Shown one piece after another: positions 24,841 through 34,650 of a stretch of DNA of 64,000 nucleotides. Both the position numbers and the translations under genes were made by a program. Source of the DNA: Berberis thunbergii (Eukaryota; Streptophyta; Magnoliopsida; Ranunculales; Berberidaceae); contig QNQO01000202.1 in NCBI GenBank assembly GCA_003290165.1, positions 868,001 to 932,000 of the forward strand, in the 5' to 3' direction. Position 1 is the first letter of the stretch; every line of letters starts with the position of its first letter. The notes below the pieces were generated by a model. It was given only the letters and a program-made list of their open reading frames with translations. It ran no database searches and was not told the DNA's origin.

Positions 24841-27278
24841 TACGAATAACAAATAACAAATAACAAGTAAAAACGAGTCAAAAGTCCGATCAGAGTTCTG
24901 AAAACTCAACTCAGACGACTCGAAAGTGCCCTGGGCCTCAAGACATTTTGGTTCAGCGAGCTCCTGGGCCTCGCAAGTGCCTTCCATGCAGGACTCTGTT
25001 GAATTCACAAGTGCCCTAGGCTTCGAGAAGTTTCTCCTCGCGCCTTTTAGATTCAGCGAGCTTTTGCTTCAAGCACTCCAGCTCGCCCAACAACATTTCA
25101 TTTTTGGACTGCTCAACGCTCAGCTTATCATTGAAGATATTCAACTCACTCTACGCCAAAAGGAACTACTCTCCAGCAGTCCACACTCTTGGCATTGAAC
25201 TCAACGTCGACCTCCAACTATTAACATTGGACAGTCCATTTAATTGAACTCCATCTTGACTTCCTTAGCGTGCAGAACTTGCAGTTTAGCCATAGATTCA
25301 CGGGCAAGTTGCAAGTCATGACAGACAAGGTTCAATTCATTCTCGAACTGATCCCTAATGGACACTGCCCCTGCCAAGTCGGACTCAAGCACCTCCAAAC
25401 TCGCATTCTGAGCCTCAGACCCAATGGACCTGGACTCCGTTCCAGTATCTGAGAAAGCTTCAAGTTGCTTCCTCAACAACTCAATCTCGTGGACAATGTC
25501 AGAATATGACTTCTGCAAGTTTGTGAACACTCGCTCCATAGTATACACTCTCTCACGAGCGACCTCGACTTCAATTCCAGCTGCGACCACTTGATTCAGA
25601 TATAACATCCCCATCACAAGGTGTTTCTGCCCTTTATCTAAACACCCTCCTAACATTTCTCCAACTAGCTATGGAGCATAGTTTGCCAGCCAGTCATTCC
25701 ACCTACCTACTGATATGCTTCCTCGTAGCGTAAGAAATGTCAACTTCTTGATGCCAAGCTTGGTTATTCATCCTTATTACATCTACATCGTACTGACTAA
25801 TTCGAGCATCCAGATGAAAATCATTTGAAACCAGAATCACCTCAGCACAGCCCGCTTGCAACAACATCTTATTCAGAAACTCCGCTTGCTCGGTTTCAAT
25901 TTGGTAACATCCTCCATGCCCACCGTTAGCAGATACTCTATTTCCAAGTCAGGAAGGGAGACATGGGCCACAACTTGAGTATCACACTCCTCAGAAACAA
26001 TAGTCTCATCAGGCGTTTGCCCAACAGCATCACGTCCTTTGGACGAGGTCAGACGCCTGCGGACCACCTAGACAAAACATGAGATATCTTTGGATGCACA
26101 GAAGAAGGAAAAGCCTCATCTTTTTCTGCCATCCTCAAAGGGATTGGAACCTTGATCTTGGAAAACTCATTTTCAGTGAAACAAACACACCTTCAGGCTT
26201 TGCCTTCTTCATCCGAAATAGAGTGGGAGCCACATGCCAATGAGCCTGTTGTGTTCAACATTAGAAGGCTTAACGACATCTTCTACCTCCAGATGAGGCA
26301 TGTCGCAGAACATATCCAAAATTTCTTTATCTTCAGTAGAAAGAAGCGAATTCGAAAATCTCCCCGCAAAAACCACAACAGGTCAATCTAATATGCAGTT
26401 AACACAGGCCAGACCGAAGAAGGAGTCAACTTACTCGGCGGTCAAAATTCACGCTCGACCGGACGACCAACAAGCTCAAAGTACATGGAGTCTGTAAAAG
26501 CCATGAAACATAACTTCTACCATGATTTAAAATCATCAAGTAGTTTTCCAAAGCAATCTGACGACGTCAGCACACACACAATGTGCTTGTTTATCCGATG
26601 AGAAGTGAACAATTGCATTACCCTAAAAAAGACTCGGACTCCAGCATCCTTAGCCCTAATTAAAATTACAATCAAAGTCTTATACCTGTTTTAACACAAG
26701 TTGAGTGGGTGCAATGTCGAGGTATGCCAATAATTCCCAGGTATCTTTGATAATAGGAAAGCGAATACCCGATTGAAGCATACCTCATTGAAGACAGATA
26801 AACCCCTCAAGAGGGTATAATGACGTCAGATTAACGCCCAGAGTGCAGAGCACCGGATCGTTAGAAATTCTGTACGTCTTACGAAGGACTTCCAGATCAG
26901 ATTTAGAGAGCAACCTCTCCTAAAAAAAACTTATGTCCCTTTGGCGAACACTTCGTTAGAAAGTTGATCTTGACATGCCATGAGAAAAAGTACAAGCTTT
27001 CGAATTCAAAGGTTAAGCAAAGTTAAAGGCACAATAGACAATTCAACAAAGCAGAATCTCTGAGTTTGAAAGAGTAAATGAGGTATACTCCACAGGCAGA
27101 AGATCTATATAAAAAATTGAACTCCCGTCTTTCCTGATTTCAAGCTGGCGCACGCTCAATTAATGCAATTCGCCGCTCGAGAAAATCACCCAGACTCAAT
27201 CATCATGACTGCACAGTTGCTTTATGAAATGACCTAGTGGACCGATAAGACGACTCAATAACTCGGAGGGGATGTAGC
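24841..27278. other. 3' part of element A outside the antisense frame
   Basis: Apart from the antisense coiled-coil frame and the polypurine tract before 27279, no recognisable feature is seen. Confidence 0.5.
25240..26067 (-). pseudogene. Antisense coiled-coil reading frame of element A
   Basis: On the strand opposite to gag, 25240-25656 encodes 138 residues from an ATG (MLGGCLDKGQKH) with strong heptad character: ERVFTNLQKSYSDIVHEIEL and FENELNLVCHDLQLARESMA are typical stretches. An upstream segment in the same frame (25873-26067) contains ETIVSEECDT-like acidic sequence and is separated by stops. Antisense genes near the 3' end are known in some Tat-group Gypsy elements (e.g. Grande), but I cannot assign this product to a family. 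It is at least partly decayed. Confidence 0.5.
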
Positions 27279-27963
27279 TGATGAAACATCAAACCGTCCT
27301 CTGATCAGCACCGTACACGCATCATGATAATTTTGTCAACAAAACGAAGCATGCCCAATTGCATGCTCAATCTCGCGAGGCCCAAACAATACTAAGCCCA
27401 TTATTGGTAGGATCCAGACAGTCAGATCCGAATTGCAACGAGCCAGTAAGCGTGCACGTCACATGGTTAGGCTCAATATTCGTAAGATCTATAAGGCAAG
27501 TATCTGAGAGATTTACCCAAGATAGACATGCCAACAATACATTGGATCCAATTAGGAAACATATATTATAATATAAATCGAGCAAGGAAACTTCCTTCCA
27601 TGGACAACACTCAGAAAGGGAACCCTCTCATGCAAATCTAAGAGCATGAGTCGTGTACGGAAACTATCTCACATGGACAACTCCAAATTAAAAAAGGATA
27701 TCCACAACAAGATCTCTTTCCCAAAACTACTCCTCCAAAGGCCTAGATGAACAAGGACTCATACTTTATAAAATGGAGATAAGGTCAATGAACTAGAGGT
27801 ACGTTACATAATCCTAGTTTATAATTTTAAGTTTCTCCTAAGTCGTATTTAAATTAAGCATCAGAGTGTCATTGGTCACCACTCGATGATCCTTGGCTCA
27901 CGTTGGTTACCTGTGTAGGTCTAGGTAAGCAACGAGAAATGAGAGCAAGAATCAACTACATCA
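27279..27963 (+). repeat. 3' LTR of element A
   Basis: Starts TGATGAAACATCA and ends CAACTACATCA; clearly alignable to 18007-18659 throughout, with many substitutions, which implies an old insertion. Confidence 0.9.
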
Positions 27964-29689
27964 ATGGCCATACACGTGGCACAAACCATCATAAATGTTG
28001 GAGGGCCGTTATGAAGGAGATAAGGAGGGAGTCACTCAATCTCAATGAAGAATGAGACTATTATAATAAACGTCCCACTTCATTGCGCCATTCACGTTTA
28101 AGTCACACACATAGTTGAATGCACTCATGAATTCACTCACTATATAAGGTAAAGGAAAATGTATGAGAAAGAGATTCGATTCGATCCAATTATTCTATCA
28201 ACACGATGCAATTTTAACTGAGATCTGTCCAGATTAACTTCCATCTCCAATAGAGTTACTGACTTAAACATCGGAGTGTCTTCGACCTCTAAATATGTGG
28301 ACTTTAACAATCTAACATTTGTTTTACAGGTTGAAATCACATAAGACTAGATTTAAACGCATCAGTTTAACACCGTCGATGGGAAACATTCTCAAAAAAT
28401 TTCCTCCATGAACATTTTTGAAAGCCAATATTAAGTGCTGAACCAACAATCACTGAGCACCAATTACAACCGCAAAATCAATTTGTTATATTTGCATCAG
28501 ATAGGCTTTACTTGCAATTCATTATATTTGCATCACTAAATATTTAATGTACTATGTTTGTTGTACTAATACACAGACCCACTTGGATTTTCTGCACGAC
28601 TGATTAGGCGATATCTTCCAAGAAAGAGAGAAGAATAAATCATATTTTCCAAATGGGTAAAAGTTCAAAGCTCACAGTTGCTGCAAAGGTGATCAACATG
28701 GATTCACTACGAAGGCCAGAACTGAAACGAGGATGAAAGGAGCTCGACGAAGAAGACGTCGAAGTCGTAGTAAGCGTGGCCGACAGTTATGGAGTTGATG
28801 GTTCCATACGACTCTGTCGTGATTGAATGGGGAGTTTTGCAGCTTGTTTTTTTTTTGTTTTTGTTTTTTGAAAGGCAGTCAGGGTTTTTATAGGATCGTA
28901 GAACCCATAAATTAAGACACCGTAAAATGAGTTTGAATCCATAATTTAGTGATACCATCCGCCTATGTCAAGTTCTAATCTTTGAACTGTCACGCCGTTG
29001 AGAGTGTCCCAGCTTGTTTTTATAGAGTCCGAACGGATTTGCAAATGACTCGCACTACACCGAGCTCACAGAACTCGTCGAGAAAACTCTATTTTCTACA
29101 AAATCTACTTGAAACCGGAAGTACCAGAAACAAAGCCTTGCAGAAGGATCTTGATCTAGAGTTCGAGAGATATCAACTTGAATCCGACAGACCTTATTGA
29201 TGTTCCTCATCATTCCGAAAATAATCGGATCAACCGACTAGCCAACAGAATACAGGGAGTCAGCTCGACACCATTGGAACTCTCAATTCAATGATCAACT
29301 CCCTTTCCTCCTCGGCGTACAAATCCGAGTTGGACCGACCCATTTTTCGAGCGTCGTGGGTGTCTACTGCACGAGTAAACAATCGTGATCTTGGCTGGGG
29401 CCGAGTCGGAAGAGATACTGATTGCAATCTCAGATCCTATATAATCACACTAAAATACTGCCTTACAGTAACTCAACTTTGATTGTAGGATTACTTGGAA
29501 TTAGAACCTTCAACGAGCAACTCAACTTTGCAATCGCAGATCTCTCATTCATCAACTAGACACTGGCTATTGCCTCCCTAGCCAAGGAGAGCTAGCTACC
29601 AAGCGATTTCATCGACATTGGTTCACGGACAGCAAGTCAGACACTGGTTCTTCCCACATTCATGGGCACCCTTCAATGATCAACTCATC

Positions 29690-29860
29690 GAGTTCCGACC
29701 AATCCGACATGGAGCGAGCACCCAGACTTCATCACAGACCACGAGTCTTCTTCAATTACAGCCAATCCGAGATGGAGCGAACACCCGCTCTTTATCACAG
29801 ACCACAAGTCTTCTTCAATTACAACCAATTCGACATGGAACAAGTATCCGATCTTCATTG
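29690..29860 (+). repeat. About three 62-bp tandem repeats in element B
   Basis: CCAATCCGACATGGAGCGAG near 29699, CCAATCCGAGATGGAGCGAA near 29762 and CCAATTCGACATGGAACAAG near 29824 head successive units that share the phrase CATCACAGACCAC..GTCTTCTTCAATTACA. The apparent repeat peptide in one frame is a by-product. Confidence 0.8.
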
Positions 29861-29937
29861 TGGGTCACCGTTTTCAATCACATCACGGTCGACAACAAGA
29901 TTGATGCGTAAAAAAAATTGTCGTTCCGTGAATTTTA

Positions 29938-30105
29938 TCTGCAAAACAATTGTTAGATTGTCAAATACCATATTTTTGGTGGTTAAAGACATTTCGATGC
30001 TTAAGTCAGTAACTCTATTAGAAGACGAATGTAAATCTGGACAAAACTCAGTTAAAGTTGCATAATTTGTTAATGTTTCCTTTACCTTTTATAATGGTTG
30101 TGGTT
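29938..30105 (-). repeat. Inverted, diverged LTR-B fragment inside element B
   Basis: The reverse complement matches the 3' half of the B LTR (28140-28340), e.g. AAGTCAGTAACTCTATT here against AATAGAGTTACTGACTT there, and the AGGTAAAGGAAA block. It lies in opposite orientation to the flanking LTRs. Confidence 0.75.
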
Positions 30106-31059
30106 AACTCTCTGCGTGACTTAAGCATGTGAGGCGTGACGGAATGAGATATTTCTTGTAACAATTTCCTCCTTTATAAATATGTGTTCGGGGAGGCGTA
30201 ACTTCCTCCACGACTCTTTTTGGTGCAACGTTCTTCTTTATAAGATAACTCGTGCTGGGTATGAATCCAGGCTTTGATTTGTTTGGGCCTGGATTCAGGC
30301 CCTGTTTGTTTTTTCCTCATTGGCGGATCTCGTTCCTTTGTAGTTGGCTTTATTTTTTTCGGACTTTATGAGTTGTCCCAATAGATTGAGTGTTGTATTC
30401 TCGTGATGGATCTTTATGCCACATATACGATCGTGATGATCGATCTATTTTGATGTATCATCAAATATCATCTCCACCGCCGACAAGAACAAGTGCACTG
30501 ACTCCTTGGCTCTTAGACCATCACTGGCTCCAGCCCCTATGCTTGGACCCGGCGATGCACACCACCACGTTGACGAGGAAAGCCAACCCCAAGCAAATCA
30601 GTTCCTAGAGTTTTGACCGATCCTTCGTGGAACGAATATCTAGTCATAAGCATTGAAGCCAAGTTCCGACCATCTACATCGAAGCTAAGCCGTGACTGGT
30701 CGTGAGCATTAAAGACACATACTAATCCATCCGTTGGTCAAGCTAAGACACATGCCGAGCATATGGAGAAGATGAGACTCGACCATATACAGGTCGCATA
30801 CACATGCGTACATTCTCGAATGGTTTGACCTGCGTTGACACGAGCAACAAACGTGAGATATACATGATCCATGTTTAGACAACAAGAAATAACTTCATGG
30901 GTACGTTGAATTTTTTTTGAGAATCGGGCTCGATAGGTGACAGATTCGATAAGAATCAGATCCGCAGGTTCGACAGAAGACTATCCCAACTTAAGACTAG
31001 TCAAACTGACTTCATTTGGCTAAGGCTCACGCAGTTTGATCACAATGACTTCATCTGGT

Positions 31060-31440
31060 CGGACTCATGCAGCTGATTATGATGATTTGTCAAATGCATT
31101 TACAGGTTCATGCAGCTAACTATGATAACTCGTCATAGACGACATCTAATCCGAACTCACGAAGTTCACCTAATAACAAACTCACGCATAGCTGACTACG
31201 ATGACTCGTCACGGACGACATCTGGTCCGAACTCATGAAGTCCGAGTACAATAACTTATCACAAAAATCATCTAGTCCGAACTCATGCAGTCAGAATTCG
31301 AAGATTTCATCCGGTCCGAACTCACGCAGTCTGACCCTGGTGACTTGTCACACTGACTTCACAGTACGAATAGAGAAAACCATCATGCCGCTGCTCGGAC
31401 ACCCATGAAATCCGACTATGATGACCTGTTACAAGAATCT
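31060..31440 (+). repeat. Imperfect repeats of GTCCGAACTCA type in element B
   Basis: GGTCCGAACTCATG, AGTCCGAACTCATGCAG and GGTCCGAACTCACGCAGTC recur about every 55-65 bp, each near GACTCGTCAC/GACTTGTCAC. They are degenerate tandem repeats near the 3' LTR. Confidence 0.6.
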
Positions 31441-31560
31441 TCATCCGGTCACGTAAATAAAGAAATACAAATGCTTTGCAATGATGAAGTAAAAAATCCA
31501 ACCGTCTTAGAGTTAGTGGTCACGTAAGCATGTTCACTAACTAAGGGGGTAATTAGCCGA

Positions 31561-32933
31561 TGATACATCAAGTTGTCACCCGATCATAGCCATACACGTA
31601 ACGTAAACCATCATAAATATTCGAGGACTGTTACGAAGGAGATAAGGAGGGAATCACTCCATCTCAATGAAGAAGAAAATCGTTATAATATATGTCCCAC
31701 TTCATTGCGCCATTCGAGCTTAAGTCAGGCACATAGTTGAACACACTCATCAACTTACTCATTATATAAGGTAAAGGGAAATGTATGAGAAATCGATTTG
31801 ATTCGATCTGATTATTCTATCAACACAATGCAATTTTAACTGAGATCTGTCCAGATTAATCTTCATCTCAAACAGAGTTATTGACTTAAACATCGGAGTG
31901 GCTTCGGCCACCAAATAGATGGTATTTGACAATCTAACATTTGTTTTGCAAGTTGAAATAGGGATGGCAGTGAGGCGGATTTTCACAGATATTCGCCCCA
32001 TTCGCCCCGTTTGGAGCAGATTTAGTAAAAGGTCATTGGATCTTGGGGCGGATACAGATTTTCAATCAATATCCGTTTATTAATCGGGGCAGATACGAAT
32101 TTGGCCATATCCGCCCTGCGGATATCCGTTTAATCGATAAAATTATAAAAATGCCCTTTGATTATATAAAGGGATCAAACCCCGTATATCTTTCACTCTC
32201 ATCTCACAATCTCACATTTCAAATCTCAATTCGACTCTCACTCTCAGTCTTCTCATAGCGAAGGCCGAAACCAGCAAAATGTCTCCTTCTTCTCCTTCGG
32301 GTCGTCTCCTTCTCACGGATAGTGACACTCAAAGTTCTTAGTCTGGCCGAAACCAGCGAAGGCCAAATCCAGCGAAGCGAGCTCCATCCCGGCCGCCTCC
32401 CTCTCCCCTCCCTTCCCCGCCTTCCGATCTTCTCCCTTCCCGGCCTTTCCCTCACTGCAAGAGAGATCAATGAGATCAAAGATCTCGGATCAGAGATCTT
32501 AGATCTTAGATCAAGGATAATCTGTTCTCAGATCATCTCTGATAATCAGTGATCTCATAACAAATATCAGATCCGAGATTCTTTTGATTGATTTTTTTTA
32601 TTTTTTTTAAAATTTTTTGTATGGTTTTTCATAATTTTTTGTATGGATTCTACCGGTGTTAATGAATGGAGTATATTTTACTGTGGTAAGATGGATTACC
32701 TGTTTTAGGATTAAACTGAGATTTCTCACAAATGATTAAGAGGATTATTTTAACAGATATTTGTGCGGGGCAGAGTTGGTTTTTAAATAAATCTATAAAC
32801 GGATTGGCGAGGCGGATTTGGGAATTCGTTATTCCTGACGGGGGGGGTGGGATGAATTTGTTCCAATCCGCCCCAATCCGCCCCGTTGCCATCCCTAAGT
32901 TGAAATCACATGAGACCAGATTTGGATGCATCA
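31561..32933 (+). repeat. 3' LTR of element B, split by a hAT element
   Basis: Parts 31561-31958 and 32906-32933 align with the left LTR parts 17977-18006 and 27969-28364. A TATA-like TATATAAGG is near 31761, matching 28141 in the left LTR. Confidence 0.85.
31959..32897. mobile_element. Non-autonomous hAT element in the 3' LTR of element B
   Basis: Termini TAGGGATGGCA and complement TGCCATCCCTA are flanked by perfect 8-bp duplications AGTTGAAA (31951-31958 and 32898-32905). Subterminal GCGGAT/ATCCGCCCC repeats are present at both ends. The middle (about 32180-32560) is unrecognised, with no transposase. Confidence 0.9.
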
Positions 32934-33240
32934 ATCTAAATGGATTAATTTGAATGAGTTATTAGGAGCGCACGTGCTCCGCCGTTGATACTTTTTTGAG
33001 TATTAAATGTAGCTGCTTAGATAGACTGGACCGGAACGAATTGCAAACAAGTCTTGATGCGAGATGGAGACGACGATGATATTAAGTGGCAACAATATTG
33101 TAAACTTCGAGCCTGGCGGTTAACCCTATAGAGTCAATTATGTAGCTTTCGGGCATGGATTAATAAATAAATAAAAAGGACCAACGACCCAATTTCAAAA
33201 AATAAAAATAAAAAAAGAATGTCAAATGCCAATTGGTATT
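32934..33240. other. Unassigned DNA right of the TE nest
   Basis: No gene or element boundary is recognised. It lacks similarity to the DEFL unit, so it may be part of another decayed insertion. Confidence 0.4.
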
Positions 33241-33440
33241 TGAAATTCTAAGCTTCTACAGAGCTTGGTCCTAGAGCACTGATTTGTGCCTGACAAGGTG
33301 GTCCGCACGTGATCAGACCATTCTACCCTTCTCTCCATTTGTTTGGAGAAATTGGAGAGGGGTAGAGTTGGTTCAATTACCTGCAGTCCACCATCCCAAG
33401 CACAAATCAGTGCTCTGAGACCAAGCTCTCTAGAAATTTT
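33241..33440. mobile_element. Hairpin MITE
   Basis: The left arm (GAGCTTGGTCCTAGAGCACT then GATTTGTGC) pairs with the right arm (GCACAAATC then AGTGCTCTGAGACCAAGCTC). The ends GAAATTCTA and TAGAAATTT are also complementary. No clear target duplication. Confidence 0.65.
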
Positions 33441-33604
33441 CTTTGAAATTTGGTTAAAATTGAAAATTAATTGAGGCCTCAATTTTATCTAAAATTTTTC
33501 TTAAATTGAGCCTCTACCCAAATTTTTGTTAAACAAATTGTAGATTGACAAAAGAATTTGAAAAAATTTACAACTAGTTGATGTTGGTTTTAGTTTTACC
33601 AAGT

Positions 33605-33690
33605 GGGAATTCTAATTGGCGAGGAAACCAGCAAGGGGGAGGGGTGCAACCCTCCACCCCCTCCGTCGCTGGTTTCTTCGCCATTTAGAC
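33605..33690. mobile_element. Short hairpin element of the GAATTCTAATTG family
   Basis: GGGAATTCTAATTGGCGAGG and GAAACCAGC at the left pair with GCTGGTTTCTTCGCC and ATTTAGAC at the right; the inner part is GGGGGAGGGG/CACCCCCTC. Absent from the paralogous position near 14055. Target duplication not clear. Confidence 0.6.
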
Positions 33691-33938
33691 AGTTCATTTG
33701 AGTAAAATGAATCTTCTCTCTGCTGTTTTTTTTTTTTCCTTCTTGTTTTGAGTACATAATTCTTTTTCCAAATGAGGGTGAACACCTAGGGTTATATATC
33801 TAAACATCCAACCATTCTTTATCTTTCCCTCTGTTATGGTCCCATTTTGCTTTCTTACCCTTTTGGACTCTCATTTCCTTTTGAACTACCCTTCAAGCAT
33901 GCATTTTGGACTCTCATTTCCTTTTGAACAACCCCGGG

Positions 33939-34250
33939 CACAGTAGTAGCTCTCATGGGAAGGAAAATTCTAAAGTGCCCGGTTGCCATCAGGGATCGTC
34001 CAACTGCATCGAAATGTAAAATAATTTACATCTCGAGGTAGGTGGATGGTCCCTGATGGCGACCGAGCACAACCCGGGCACACCACCAGGCACAGTAGTA
34101 GCTCTCATGGGAAGGAAAATTATAAAGTGCTCGGTGGTGTGCCCGATCACCATCAGGAACCGTCCATCTGCATTGAGATGTGAAATAATTCGCATCTCGA
34201 AGCAGGTGGATGGTCCCTAATGGTGACCGGGCACAACCCCGACACAATAG
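33939..34250. repeat. Two hairpins in a 152-bp tandem duplication
   Basis: CACAGTAGTAGCTCTCATGG begins at 33939 and again at 34091. Each unit contains a hairpin (33976-34070 and 34141-34232) whose arms share GGTNGCCATCAGGGACCGTCC and a centre with CATCTCGA. Absent from the paralogous site near 14240, so this is an insertion followed by duplication. Confidence 0.75.
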
Positions 34251-34650
34251 TAGCTCTCTTGTGGGAAAGACCCAAGACCACCTTGTTACTATTCTCTAGG
34301 GGAGTGCATTTTACTCCTTTCTTTCGTTTCTCCCCTTACCAAAACTTCTCCTCCAAATCATTTCTACCACATGCAACACAATGAAGACAAACCTAAAGTA
34401 GTGGCAGTGTACATCAACCAAAATACTAAAACCCAAATTTTTTTCTTGGTCAGATTAAGATAATGCTATAATAATTACCACATTGAATTCAAGTCAAAGA
34501 GAAGAAAACCCACAAAGAATCCCTATTCCCCAAAGGCATCTCAAGCATAAAATTTTGATTAAAAATCATAAAAAGAAGGATGGATGAATGTACACAAATC
34601 CTACAGTTTACCCTAACAACAAAACCACCTAAATCAAACCAAACACACCC

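Larger units (their letters stand above)
18007..27963 (+). mobile_element. Gypsy-like LTR retrotransposon A with gag-protease only
   Basis: Target duplications ATGGC (18002-18006 and 27964-27968) flank the element precisely, inside the left LTR of element B. Order: 5' LTR, primer-binding site, gag, protease, long non-coding part with degenerate repeats, antisense coiled-coil reading frame, polypurine tract (GGAGGGGATG, about 27266), 3' LTR. I see no reverse transcriptase, RNase H or integrase, so it must have relied on enzymes from another element. Gene order and the antisense frame recall the Tat group of plant Gypsy elements, e.g. Grande. Confidence 0.88.
28365..31560 (+). other. Non-coding interior of element B
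   Basis: No gag, protease, polymerase or integrase motif is seen on either strand. The content is tandem repeat blocks (29690-29860, 31060-31440), an inverted LTR-like fragment (29938-30105) and low-similarity DNA. This is the structure of a large non-coding retrotransposon derivative. Confidence 0.7.
17977..32933 (+). mobile_element. LTR retrotransposon B (non-coding, Gypsy-like), host of nested insertions
   Basis: Element B has LTRs 17977-28364 (interrupted by element A) and 31561-32933 (interrupted by a hAT element). Without inserts both are about 426 bp, starting TGATACATCA and ending GCATCA. A degenerate primer-binding site (TTTAACACCGTCGATGGGAA) follows the left LTR and a G-rich tract (CTAAGGGGGTAA) precedes the right one. 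The 3.2-kb interior encodes no recognisable retroviral protein and contains tandem repeats. No matching target duplication is visible at the outer edges. Confidence 0.82.
33441..34430 (+). other. Second copy of the DEFL gene 2 upstream region
   Basis: Collinear similarity to 13961-14425 includes ATTAATTGAGGCCTCA, TTGATGTTGGTTTTAGTTTTACC, ACCTAGGGTTATATATCT, and GACAAACCTAAAGTAGT. Two hairpin insertions (33605-33690, 33939-34250) lengthen this copy. No DEFL gene follows; the sequence runs into the 3' flank of the gene at 34651. Confidence 0.78.

Noticed and set aside
29618..29911. 97-codon frame with repeated peptide in element B
   Set aside because: The repeats are of the 62-bp DNA unit and the frame has no gag or other domain.
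32180..32560. Possible captured gene in the hAT element at 31959
   Set aside because: Only short frames without domains and C/T-rich text are seen; nothing supports gene capture there.
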